Shown: in pieces, positions 5,602 through 15,871 of the stretch
How positions within the stretch are numbered: position 1 is the first letter of the stretch
How the letters are laid out: each line of letters begins with the position of its first letter
NCBI GenBank assembly: GCA_958421275.1
Contig: CATZLI010000014.1
Span: 1 to 17,920, forward strand
DNA length: 17,920 nucleotides
Reading direction: 5' to 3'
DNA from: an uncultured Collinsella sp.
Lineage (GTDB): Bacteria; Actinomycetota; Coriobacteriia; Coriobacteriales; Coriobacteriaceae
Position numbers and translations under genes: made by a program
The notes under the pieces: model-generated
The model's database searches: none
What the model was told of the DNA's origin: nothing
The model's input: only the letters and a program-made list of their open reading frames with translations

Positions 5602-6906
5602 TTGAAGGCGGACACTCAAACCATCGACATCCTGTTGTTGGGCAGCGGCGGCCGTGAGCATGCTTTGGCAGCTAAGCTCGCAGCATCACCGCGCGCCGGC
5701 AAGCTCTACATCGCGCCGGGTAACGGCGGCACCGCGAGCTGCGGCGAGAACGTTGTTCTCGACGACTGCGATCCTGCGGCCGTGGCGGCGTTTGCACAGA
5801 GCCACGGATGCGGACTCGTGGTAATTGGCCCCGAGGCTCCGCTCGTGGCGGGCGTGGCCGACGCCGTGCGCGCGGCGGGTATTCCCTGCTTTGGCCCGGG
5901 TGCCGAGGGCGCCCAGATGGAGGGCTCCAAGCTGTTCTCCAAGCAGCTCATGGAGCGTGCGGGCATTCCGACGGCAGCCTATGGTTCGTTTACCGACGAG
6001 GCTTCGGCTCTCGCCTACGTGCGCGAGCAGGGCGCCCCGCTGGTCGTGAAGGCCGACGGCCTTGCCGCGGGCAAGGGCGTTATCGTGGCGACCGAACTTG
6101 AGCAGGCCGAGGAGGCCGTGCGCGAGTGCTTTGGCGGCACCTTTGGCGATGCCGGCAATACCGTGGTCATCGAGGAGATGCTCGTTGGTCCCGAGTGCTC
6201 GCTGCTGGCCTTTACCGACGGCAAGACCGTGCGCCCCATGGCCACCTCGCAGGACCACAAGCGTGCGCTCGAGGGCGACAAGGGCCCCAACACCGGTGGC
6301 ATGGGCGTCTACAGCCCGGTGCCCATCGTGACCGATGAGGAGCACGCCACCATGGTGAAGGTCATGGAGCAGACCGTGGCCGAGCTCGCTGCCGAGGGTA
6401 TCGACTACCGCGGCTGCCTGTACGGCGGCTTTATGCTCACGCCTGCCGGCCCCAAGGTGCTGGAGTTCAATGCCCGCTTTGGCGACCCCGAGACGCAGGT
6501 CGTTCTGCCGCGCCTTAAGAACGACCTGGTCGAGGTCATGCTCGCCTGCGCCAACTGCGAGCTCGATCAGATTGAACTCGACTGGCGCGACGAGTGGGCC
6601 GTGGCCGTTGTCCTGACGAGTGCGGGTTATCCCGGCAGCTACGAGAAAGGCAAGGTCATTACCGGTATCGCCGATGCCGAGGCCATGGAGAACGTGACCG
6701 TGTACCACGCGGGCACTGCCGTGGTGGACGGCCAGCTCGTGACCAATGGTGGCCGCGTGCTTGCCGTGACCGCGCTGGGCGATACGTTTGAGAACGCCCG
6801 CAACCTTGCCTACGAGGCCTGCGAGAAGATTGATTTTGAGGGCAAGACCCTGCGTCACGACATCGGCCTGCGCGCGCTGCGCGGCCGCGACGCCTGGGAT
6901 GCCTAA
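5602..6906 (+). CDS. purD: Phosphoribosylamine-glycine ligase (GAR synthetase)
   Basis: PurD (434 aa) joins phosphoribosylamine and glycine with ATP, the second step of purine synthesis. The N-domain starts DILLLGSGGREHALAAKL (9-26), GPEAPLVAGVADAVRAAG follows, and the ATP-grasp domain shows VVKADGLAAGKGV, GPNTGGMGVYSPVP and LEFNARFGDPETQVVLPRL. The start is taken as TTG at 5602 because GAGGAGG (5590-5596) lies 5 bases upstream and the resulting length fits the family. Longer in-frame extensions run back into purA and the structured spacer and are unlikely to be translated. A Nudix gene begins 21 bases after the stop, so the two are probably co-transcribed. Confidence 0.95.
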   Translation: MKADTQTIDILLLGSGGREHALAAKLAASPRAGKLYIAPGNGGTASCGENVVLDDCDPAAVAAFAQSHGCGLVVIGPEAPLVAGVADAVRAAGIPCFGPGAEGAQMEGSKLFSKQLMERAGIPTAAYGSFTDEASALAYVREQGAPLVVKADGLAAGKGVIVATELEQAEEAVRECFGGTFGDAGNTVVIEEMLVGPECSLLAFTDGKTVRPMATSQDHKRALEGDKGPNTGGMGVYSPVPIVTDEEHATMVKVMEQTVAELAAEGIDYRGCLYGGFMLTPAGPKVLEFNARFGDPETQVVLPRLKNDLVEVMLACANCELDQIELDWRDEWAVAVVLTSAGYPGSYEKGKVITGIADAEAMENVTVYHAGTAVVDGQLVTNGGRVLAVTALGDTFENARNLAYEACEKIDFEGKTLRHDIGLRALRGRDAWDA

Positions 6907-6927
6907 AATCCGAGAGGAATGAGACGG

Positions 6928-7623
6928 ATGGACGAGAAGAACGAAGAGCTCGTGGACGCGCAGATCGTCGAAGAGGACAGCCGCGTGTATGGGCACGCCG
7001 AGGGCGAGCCTGGTGGCGAGGTCGCTGACGAGCCGGCGCTGGTGCTGGGCGATGACGACCCGCACGATGCCGAGCTGCACGAGAAGATTCTTTCGGAGGA
7101 GTGCGCCTGGAAGGGCAAGATCCTCGACGTCCACCGTCTTGAGGTTGAGCTGCCCAACGGTCGCCGCAGCGCCCGCGATATCGTTCGCCATCCGGGTGCG
7201 GCGGCTGTTGTGGCACTGACCGAGAGCGGCAAGATCGTACTGGTGCGTCAGTACCGCACCGCCATCGACCGCGTGACGGTCGAGATTCCCGCCGGCAAGC
7301 TCGATCCAGGCGAGGACCCGCTCGATTGCGCCAAGCGCGAGCTGTATGAGGAGACGGGCTTTAGGGCTGGTCGCATTCGCTTTTTGACGTCGATTGTCAC
7401 GTCCTGTGGTTTTTGCGATGAGATTATCCACATCTACTTGGCTACCAAGCTCGAGTTTGATGCGCCCAACCCCGATGATGACGAGTTTGTCAACGTGGAC
7501 CTGGTGCCGCTGCATGAGCTGATCGACGCCGTACTCGACGGCAAGATCGAAGACGCCAAGACCGTCGTGGGCGCCTTGGCCTGCGACAGCATCGCACACC
7601 GCCTTGGGGGCACGGAGCTTTAA
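6928..7623 (+). CDS. Nudix hydrolase, ADP-ribose pyrophosphatase type
   Basis: This 231-aa protein should cleave a nucleoside diphosphate linked to another group, most likely ADP-ribose, giving AMP and ribose 5-phosphate. The full Nudix box is present at 123-145: G-x5-E129-x7-R137-E138-L-x-E141-E142-x-G. The preceding fold (VVALTESGKIVLVRQYRTAIDRVTVEIPAGKLDPGE) and the Pro/Asp-rich stretch after the box fit the ADPRase/NudF group. The first 55 residues are an acidic extension (many Glu and Asp) not typical of the group. The start at 6928 is chosen over the ATG at 6919 because GAGAGGA (6912-6918) is 9 bases away. Substrate is inferred from the family. It follows purD at 21 bases. Confidence 0.88.
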   Translation: MDEKNEELVDAQIVEEDSRVYGHAEGEPGGEVADEPALVLGDDDPHDAELHEKILSEECAWKGKILDVHRLEVELPNGRRSARDIVRHPGAAAVVALTESGKIVLVRQYRTAIDRVTVEIPAGKLDPGEDPLDCAKRELYEETGFRAGRIRFLTSIVTSCGFCDEIIHIYLATKLEFDAPNPDDDEFVNVDLVPLHELIDAVLDGKIEDAKTVVGALACDSIAHRLGGTEL

Positions 7624-7635
7624 CGAGTGGGGATA

Positions 7636-7674
7636 GCCCTGGGACAAGTACTACTGATTGCTTTGTCCCAGGGC
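7636..7674 (+). terminator. Hairpin after the Nudix gene, possible terminator
   Basis: A perfect 12-bp stem, GCCCTGGGACAA (7636-7647) with its complement (7663-7674), closes a 15-base loop 12 bases past the stop codon. The 3' flank is CTTACGTTGCTGATATTTC, with no solid T-run, so termination may be partial or factor-aided. It divides the purD unit from the ABC exporter gene. Confidence 0.55.
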
Positions 7675-7705
7675 CTTACGTTGCTGATATTTCTTTGAGG
7701 ATCAC

Positions 7706-9478
7706 ATGTTGAAGAGGTTTCTTTCGTATTACGAGCCCCAGATGGGGCTTTTTGTTGCTGATACTGTTTGTGCTCTGGTGCTTGCCGCCATTGACCTTGC
7801 TTTTCCTATTATTCTGCGTAATTTGACCGGTGGGCTATTTACTCAGGGTCAGGCTGCCATTATGCAGGCGCTCGGCATGATCGCGGTGGGCTTGGTGCTG
7901 ATGTATGCCGTCCGCTGCGCCTGCCGCTACTTTGTGAGCTATTGGGGCCACGTGATGGGCGCGCGCATGGAGTCCAAAATGCGCGAGGACCTGTTCGACC
8001 AGTATGAGCGCTTTAGCTTTGCGTACTTCGACCGCAACAGCTCGGGTGACATGATGAGCCGCGTGGTCAACGACCTGTTCGATATCTGCGAGGCGGCGCA
8101 TCACGTACCCGAGTGGATCATCATCTGCGGTATCGAGATTATCGGCTCGTTTGTGATCCTCTTTACCATCGCTCCGGTGCTGGCGCTTGCCATGGCCGTG
8201 GTGACGGCGGCGTTTGCGGTCGTCATGTTTTGGCAGAACATGCGCATGCGCGAGGTCTTTAGCGACAACCGCAAGAAGATCAGCGGCATTAATGCACAGC
8301 TGCAGGATTCTCTGGCGGGCATGCGCGTGGTCAAGAGCTTTGCCAACGAGGAGACCGAGCGTGCCAAGTTCCGTGCCTCTAACGACCGCTACCTTTTGTC
8401 CAAGGAGAACATGTATCACGCCATGGGCGTCTATACCGCGACGTATGGCCTGCTCTCGGGTGTGCTCTATGCGATCGTGGTGCTGCTGGGCGGCTGGCTG
8501 GTCGCCAAGGGACAGCTGCAGGTGGTCGATATGGCGACCTTTGCACTCTATATTTCGCTGTTCTGCACGCCGCTTGAGACGCTCGTCAATTCGGCCGAAA
8601 CGTATCAGAAGGCTATCGCCGGCTTTAAACGTATGGACGAGGTGCTCTCGACCGCGCCGGATATCCAGGACAAGCCGGGCGCTACGGATCTGCAGGTGAC
8701 TGCTGGCGCCGTGGAGTATCACGACGTGTGCTTTAACTACGAGGATGTCGAGCTGGGCGAGGGCTATGCCGACGAGCGTCCCGTTATCGACCATATGGAC
8801 CTGTCCATCAAGCCCGGGCAGACCATCGCTTTGGTTGGCCCTTCGGGCGGCGGCAAGTCCACGACCTGTTCGCTGCTGCCGCGCTTTTATGACGTGGCTA
8901 CCGGATCCATTAGCATCGACGGTCAGGACGTGCGCGATGTGACGCAGCAGAGCCTGCGCCGCGCCATCGGCCTGGTGCAGCAGGATGTCTATCTGTTTGA
9001 CGGCACGATTGGCGAGAACATCGCCTACGGCAAGCCGGGCGCTACGGCAGAAGAGATCGCCGAGGCCGCCCGTCGCGCCAACATCGATGCCTTTATCGAG
9101 TCGCTTCCGCAGGGCTACGACACCGTGGTGGGCGAGCGCGGTAGCCGTCTTTCGGGCGGACAGAAGCAGCGCGTTGCCATCGCGCGCGTGTTTCTCAAGA
9201 ACCCCAAGATCCTGATTTTGGACGAGGCGACGAGTGCTTTGGATAACGAGAGCGAGGAGGCGGTGCAGGAGTCACTCGAAGAGCTGGCACGCGGCCGCAC
9301 CACGATTATCATCGCCCACCGTCTTTCGACCATTAAGCATGCCGATGAGATTGCGACCGTTGAGCATGGTCGCGTTGTGGAGCGTGGCACGCACGAGGAG
9401 CTTCTCGCCCGTGGCGGCACCTATGCCCGTTACTATCGAATGCAGTTCGAAGGTGCGCGTGCGCACGAGCTCGACTGA
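7706..9478 (+). CDS. ABC exporter half-transporter (permease plus ATPase)
   Basis: A 590-aa fused membrane-ATPase protein of the multidrug/lipid exporter (MsbA/LmrA-like) type, expected to work as a homodimer in the plasma membrane. The first about 310 residues hold six hydrophobic segments (the first near 14-38) and the coupling stretch RMESKMREDLFDQYERFSFAYFD. The ATPase domain has Walker A GPSGGGKST (378-386, Lys384), a Q-loop in LVQQDVYLFDGT, signature LSGGQ (482-486), Walker B with Asp506-Glu507, and H-loop His538, so it looks catalytically complete. GAGGA lies 4 bases before the ATG. The first 50 or so codons use T-ending codons far more than the rest. Substrate cannot be told. A membrane protein gene follows 19 bases later. 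Confidence 0.93.
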   Translation: MLKRFLSYYEPQMGLFVADTVCALVLAAIDLAFPIILRNLTGGLFTQGQAAIMQALGMIAVGLVLMYAVRCACRYFVSYWGHVMGARMESKMREDLFDQYERFSFAYFDRNSSGDMMSRVVNDLFDICEAAHHVPEWIIICGIEIIGSFVILFTIAPVLALAMAVVTAAFAVVMFWQNMRMREVFSDNRKKISGINAQLQDSLAGMRVVKSFANEETERAKFRASNDRYLLSKENMYHAMGVYTATYGLLSGVLYAIVVLLGGWLVAKGQLQVVDMATFALYISLFCTPLETLVNSAETYQKAIAGFKRMDEVLSTAPDIQDKPGATDLQVTAGAVEYHDVCFNYEDVELGEGYADERPVIDHMDLSIKPGQTIALVGPSGGGKSTTCSLLPRFYDVATGSISIDGQDVRDVTQQSLRRAIGLVQQDVYLFDGTIGENIAYGKPGATAEEIAEAARRANIDAFIESLPQGYDTVVGERGSRLSGGQKQRVAIARVFLKNPKILILDEATSALDNESEEAVQESLEELARGRTTIIIAHRLSTIKHADEIATVEHGRVVERGTHEELLARGGTYARYYRMQFEGARAHELD

Positions 9479-9497
9479 TTGATATGACAGGAAGTTT

Positions 9498-10463
9498 ATG
9501 GCTGACAAGAACCCTTTGACTCCGGAAGAAGTGACGGAGTTATTCTCCGAAATCGATGCATCCGGCGTCTTGGATCCCACGCTCGCCAAAAAGCGTACCG
9601 AGCGCATGCGTGAGAAGGAGGCTGCGGCCAAGCGCGGTGACAAAGCGGCGCTAGCGCAGCTGCGCAGCGAGGACCGCGCGAGCCAGGCAAAACATATCGA
9701 CCCGCTGTCCGAGGACGATCCTTCGGGCTCGCAGGTGAGCCATACCATTACGAAGACCGCGATGGCCGTGGTCATCGGTATTTTGGTGCTGATCGTGGGC
9801 ATGCAGATTGGCTACGGCGTGATGCGTCGTCTGAACACCGCCAACCTGTCCGAGAGCGTTTCGGTCGATACCGTTTCGACGGCGCTGAAGGGCGGCCTTG
9901 AGTGGGGCAACGGCTTTACGCAGTTCCCGCTCGACTTTACCGTCGATGAAGCCGATGAGCGTACGGGCACGGTCGAGGTGACGGTGTTGGACACATCGTC
10001 TGCCAACGAGCTCGAGCTGCTGTCCAACGGGCAGATCCAGGCCGCGGCGCTTGCGACCAACGCGCTGCTCAACGATAAGATCGACCGCGTGGTGTATAAC
10101 GTTCACGCCTATATCGACGAGGATAGCAACATTCAGCACGATTCCTTCTTTGGCATGTTCCCCGCGCGGGGCCACCAGAGCGCCATTTTGACGTTCGTGT
10201 GGACCAAGAGCTCATCCAACGCCACGAGTATCGACTGGAAGATGCGCATCGTGAGTATGGATGACACTATCGCCGAGCGCATTCAGAAGCAGGTGAACTC
10301 GGTGTCGTCGTTGATTGAGGATCCGGTGGTGAGCCAGACCAAGATTGACGAGGAAAAGGCCGAGCGTGACCTGGAGCATCGTCTGCATGGCCGCGAGATT
10401 TTCCGCGGCGGCAAGCCCGATCGCACACCGTCCGAACTGCTGGAACAGGACAAGAAAAAGTAA
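9498..10463 (+). CDS. Single-span membrane protein of unknown function
   Basis: I do not recognise this 321-aa protein. Residues 1-86 are charged and soluble, with a basic/acidic helical stretch (30-66). One hydrophobic segment (about 87-109, TAMAVVIGILVLIVGMQIGYGVM) is followed by a roughly 165-residue domain with many polar residues and alternating hydrophobics (EVTVLDTSSANELELLS, VYNVHAYIDEDSN, AILTFVWTKSSS), and then a highly charged C-terminus (about 275-321). Since the segment before the span is more basic, the N-terminus is probably inside and the C-terminal domain outside. No catalytic motif or lipobox is visible. It starts 19 bases after the ABC exporter, shares its transcript and ends at a terminator, so it may be an accessory to that exporter. 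Confidence 0.85.
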   Translation: MADKNPLTPEEVTELFSEIDASGVLDPTLAKKRTERMREKEAAAKRGDKAALAQLRSEDRASQAKHIDPLSEDDPSGSQVSHTITKTAMAVVIGILVLIVGMQIGYGVMRRLNTANLSESVSVDTVSTALKGGLEWGNGFTQFPLDFTVDEADERTGTVEVTVLDTSSANELELLSNGQIQAAALATNALLNDKIDRVVYNVHAYIDEDSNIQHDSFFGMFPARGHQSAILTFVWTKSSSNATSIDWKMRIVSMDDTIAERIQKQVNSVSSLIEDPVVSQTKIDEEKAERDLEHRLHGREIFRGGKPDRTPSELLEQDKKK

Positions 10464-10469
10464 GACGCC

Positions 10470-10512
10470 ATCATCCCGCGTGAGCCATAAGCCCCGCGGG
10501 ATGATTTTTTAA
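10470..10512 (+). terminator. Intrinsic terminator of the ABC exporter operon
   Basis: A perfect 11-bp stem (ATCATCCCGCG, 10470-10480, with 10495-10505) closes a 14-base loop and runs into TTTTTT and AA. It lies 6 bases after the stop of the membrane protein gene. A strong canonical form. Confidence 0.93.
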
Positions 10513-10601
10513 TCCCCGTCCCAGAGAAATCATTATGCATAGAAAGTCATAATTATCATTTCGTAAACATTTCGATGAAATTAACGCCATGAGGCATGCT
10601 T

Positions 10602-10617
10602 GCGGTTACAATACCGC
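10602..10617 (+). promoter_or_regulatory. Candidate carAB promoter, -10 inside a small dyad
   Basis: TACAAT (10607-10612) is a good -10 hexamer. It is flanked by GCGGT and ACCGC, making a 5-bp inverted repeat centred on it. The closest -35-like hexamer is TTAACG (10581-10586) at a 20-base spacing, which is long. The 90 bases upstream are A/T-rich compared with the rest of the window. Transcription from here would give a leader of about 50 bases containing the PyrR-type hairpin. Confidence 0.4.
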
Positions 10618-10633
10618 GAGGCCTAACTACACA

Positions 10634-10664
10634 CCTTTAAGCCGGTCCTGTGAGACCGGGAAGG
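10634..10664 (+). promoter_or_regulatory. PyrR-type RNA hairpin overlapping the carA ribosome site
   Basis: An upper stem CCGGTC (10642-10647)/GACCGG (10654-10659) closes the hexaloop CTGTGA, giving the GGTCCTGTGAGACC pattern that matches the UCCNGNGAG core of PyrR-binding loops. A 5' bulge (TAAG) and a lower stem CCTT (10634-10637)/AAGG (10661-10664) follow. The lower stem uses the first part of the AAGGAG Shine-Dalgarno of carA. PyrR bound to UMP would be expected to stabilise the fold and block carA translation. No terminator alternative is seen in the short leader. Confidence 0.7.
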
Positions 10665-10670
10665 AGAATT

Positions 10671-12110
10671 ATGGCGAACAACCATACCGCGGGCGCTGCC
10701 GCCCGCACCTTCGCGCCCAGCGAGCTTTGCCAGCGTATGCTGGCCAAAACCAGCAAGGGCACCTGCGGTCCCTGCATCCTGTATCTTGAGGATGGGACCA
10801 TTTTTTATGGACGTGCATGCGGCGCCGAGGGCACCGCGACCGGCGAAGTCTGCTTCAACACCTCACTCGAGGGCTACTTTGAGGTCATGACCGACCCGAG
10901 TTATGCCGGCCAAATCGTAACCATGACCTATCCGCAGATCGGCAACTACGGTATCGACGAGACCGACGTCCAGTCGGCCTTCCCCGGCGACGCCGTGCGC
11001 CCTGCGAGCGCTCCGGCTATGCGCGGCATGATCGTTCGCGACATGTGCACCACGCCTTCTAACTGGCGCTCGGCCGTCAGCGTGCCGGAGTATCTGCGCG
11101 CCCACGGCATAGTCGCTATCGAGGGCGTCGACACCCGCGCTCTGGTGCGCCATCTGCGCGACAATGGTTCCAAGATGGGCATTATCTCGACCGAGATCTT
11201 CGACGTCGACGAGCTTGCCGAGCGTCTGGCCGTAGCGCCCACGCTGGTAGGCGAGAACCTGGTCAAGACCGTAAGTTGCCCCGTACCTCACGAGTTTGTG
11301 GCCGCCGATCTGCCTGCCACGCATGACTTTGCGCTTTCGGCTGCCGCTCCTGCCCGTCACAAAGTGGTCGCATACGACTGCGGTGTGAAGCGCGGCATTC
11401 TGGAGGGGCTGGTCCGCGCCGGCTGCGACCTTACCGTCGTGCCGTGGGACACGCCTGCCCAGCAGGTGCTCGACATGAATCCCGACGGCGTCTTTTTGTC
11501 CAATGGCCCCGGCGACCCCGACGCCGTGGTGGAGACCTACGAGCAGGTGCAGCAGCTGATCGGCAAGGTGCCGGTCTTTGGTATTTGTCTTGGTCACCAG
11601 ATGATCAGCCTGGCCTGCGGCGCCCAGATGGAAAAGCTTAAGTTCGGTCACCGCGGTGGCAACCAGCCGGTTATGAACCTGGTAAGCCGCCGTGTGGAGA
11701 TCACCGCGCAAAACCATGGCTTTGGCCTGCTGTTCCCCAGCTTGGGCAAGCTTGTCCCCGAGCTTTCCGGCGGCGAGACCGAGCATGCGGCCGATGGAGA
11801 TCTGCGCGTCTGGGTGCGCCGCGGAATCGCGCCGGTCGTGATGAACGAGCGCTTTGGTCGCATTCGCCTGACACATGTGAACCTCAACGACGGCACCGCC
11901 GAGGGCATCCAGCTGCTCGACGCACCGTGCTTCTCGGTCCAGTACCACCCCGAGGCCTCGCCTGGCCCCACCGATGCCCACTATCTCTTTACCGCCTTTA
12001 CGCGACTCATGGACGGCGAGGAGAACTACCTGGACATCGACACCGCGAAGGACCGCCTTGCCGGCTGGAACTTTGCTGAGTCCGAGACCGCTGAGACCGA
12101 GGAGAACTAA
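10671..12110 (+). CDS. carA: Carbamoyl-phosphate synthase small (glutaminase) subunit
   Basis: CarA (479 aa) hydrolyses glutamine and passes ammonia to CarB for carbamoyl phosphate, the precursor of pyrimidines and arginine. The N-domain is seen in LYLEDGTIFYGRACGAEG and GYFEVMTDPSYAGQIVTMTYPQIGNYG. The class I glutaminase domain has nucleophile Cys306 in GICLGHQ and His426/Glu428 in YHPEASPGP. At 479 aa it is about 100 longer than usual: some 33 extra residues at the N-terminus, about 30 inserted between His349 and Asn404, and an acidic tail of about 25. The start is ATG 10671, 4 bases after AAGGAG; a GTG at 10650 lies inside the regulatory hairpin. carB starts 1 base after its stop. Confidence 0.95.
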   Translation: MANNHTAGAAARTFAPSELCQRMLAKTSKGTCGPCILYLEDGTIFYGRACGAEGTATGEVCFNTSLEGYFEVMTDPSYAGQIVTMTYPQIGNYGIDETDVQSAFPGDAVRPASAPAMRGMIVRDMCTTPSNWRSAVSVPEYLRAHGIVAIEGVDTRALVRHLRDNGSKMGIISTEIFDVDELAERLAVAPTLVGENLVKTVSCPVPHEFVAADLPATHDFALSAAAPARHKVVAYDCGVKRGILEGLVRAGCDLTVVPWDTPAQQVLDMNPDGVFLSNGPGDPDAVVETYEQVQQLIGKVPVFGICLGHQMISLACGAQMEKLKFGHRGGNQPVMNLVSRRVEITAQNHGFGLLFPSLGKLVPELSGGETEHAADGDLRVWVRRGIAPVVMNERFGRIRLTHVNLNDGTAEGIQLLDAPCFSVQYHPEASPGPTDAHYLFTAFTRLMDGEENYLDIDTAKDRLAGWNFAESETAETEEN

Positions 12111-12111
12111 C

Positions 12112-15426
<3,315 letters not shown>

Positions 15427-15438
15427 TGTGACCTGTCC

Positions 15439-15529
15439 GGCCGGGGCGGGAGGGGCCGAGATTTCCCCCTTTCGCTCCGGCTGCAAGCAGAGTCGCTCAG
15501 GAGGAAACTCGGCCCCTCCCGCCCCGGCC
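15439..15529 (+). repeat. Structured inverted-repeat element, copy 1
   Basis: A perfect 22-bp inverted repeat (15439-15460 with 15508-15529, very G/C-rich) is extended by 5 more pairs (15462-15466 with 15503-15507) past a single bulged A at 15461. The enclosed core has CTCCGGCTGC (15475-15484), a 2-base loop, and GCAGAGTCGCTCAG (15487-15500), in which CTGC and GCAG form a small inner stem. The core is nearly identical to that of copy 2 read on the other strand. It begins 12 bases after the carB stop. No T-run follows. Confidence 0.85.
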
Positions 15530-15603
15530 TGCGGTGACTTGGCTGCACCGTGTGCTGCGGAAGGGGCTTTGCGCGATGACTAGGGCTGAATAAAAAAGTG
15601 AGT

Positions 15604-15639
15604 GTGGGATACGCCGTTCATTCGAACGGCGTATCCCAC
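15604..15639. terminator. Perfect 16-bp hairpin, possible terminator
   Basis: GTGGGATACGCCGTTC (15604-15619) pairs fully with 15624-15639 around an ATTC loop. On the plus strand it is followed by GTTAATATTTC, a weak T-rich tail. On the minus strand a TTTTTT run lies several bases past the stem. It may end carAB transcription, or transcription from either side. It lacks the core found in the two flanking elements. Confidence 0.5.
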
Positions 15640-15688
15640 GTTAATATTTCAGCCAACGTACGTCATGGCAATTCCCGGTAGGTCGCAG

Positions 15689-15776
15689 GGCGCTTCGCGG
15701 GCGGGCCAGGCTTTATCTGAACGACTTTGCGAAGCAACCGGAGTGAAGATAAAGCCTGGCCCGCCCGCGAAGCGCC
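15689..15776 (-). repeat. Structured inverted-repeat element, copy 2
   Basis: A perfect 30-bp inverted repeat (15689-15718 with 15747-15776) encloses a 28-base loop. Read on the minus strand the core is CTCCGGTTGC (15743-15734), TTC, then GCAAAGTCGTTCAG (15730-15717). This matches 21 of 24 core positions of copy 1. TTGC and GCAA form the inner stem. The arms differ in sequence from copy 1 apart from a loosely shared GCGGG-GGGCC stretch. It ends 26 bases before the purE -10 element. Confidence 0.85.
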
Positions 15777-15802
15777 ACAAAGACCGCAGGGACGGGAGCA
15801 GC

Positions 15803-15808
15803 TATACT
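15803..15808 (+). promoter_or_regulatory. Candidate -10 element for purE
   Basis: TATACT lies 63 bases before the purE ATG. No good -35 is present in the 15779-15787 region, directly beside the right arm of the inverted-repeat element. A small dyad, ACTACT-CTC-AGTAGT (15806-15820), overlaps the expected start of transcription. Confidence 0.45.
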
Positions 15809-15871
15809 ACTCTCAGTAGTTAAGGGTCGCGGATCCGCCGCGTCACCGCTCTCAACAGGAGGTCTTTGTTT

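Larger units (their letters stand above)
15427..15871. other. Non-coding carB-purE interval with three large dyads
   Basis: This 445-base gap holds no credible gene. In order it contains a 91-base inverted-repeat element (15439-15529), a perfect 16-bp hairpin (15604-15639), an 88-base inverted-repeat element (15689-15776), a -10-like element (15803-15808), a small ACTACT/AGTAGT dyad (15806-15820) and the purE ribosome site AGGAGG (15857-15862). About half of it lies in self-complementary sequence. Confidence 0.85.

Noticed and set aside
7424..7432. Exact E. coli-type DnaA box TTATCCACA
   Set aside because: It lies singly inside the Nudix coding sequence, encoding part of an ordinary hydrophobic strand, so chance is the best explanation.
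7663..7691. Promoter-like TTGTCC and GATATT with 17-base spacing before the ABC exporter
   Set aside because: Transcription would start at about 7698, inside the ribosome site, leaving almost no leader; each box matches only 4 of 6.
15439..15776. CRISPR array or insertion sequence in the carB-purE spacer
   Set aside because: There are no regularly spaced direct repeats and no transposase frame; the repeats are inverted pairs with cores in opposite orientation.
15602..15823. Plus-strand open frame of 73 codons in the carB-purE spacer
   Set aside because: It is made of the perfect hairpin and inverted-repeat element 2 and has no ribosome site.
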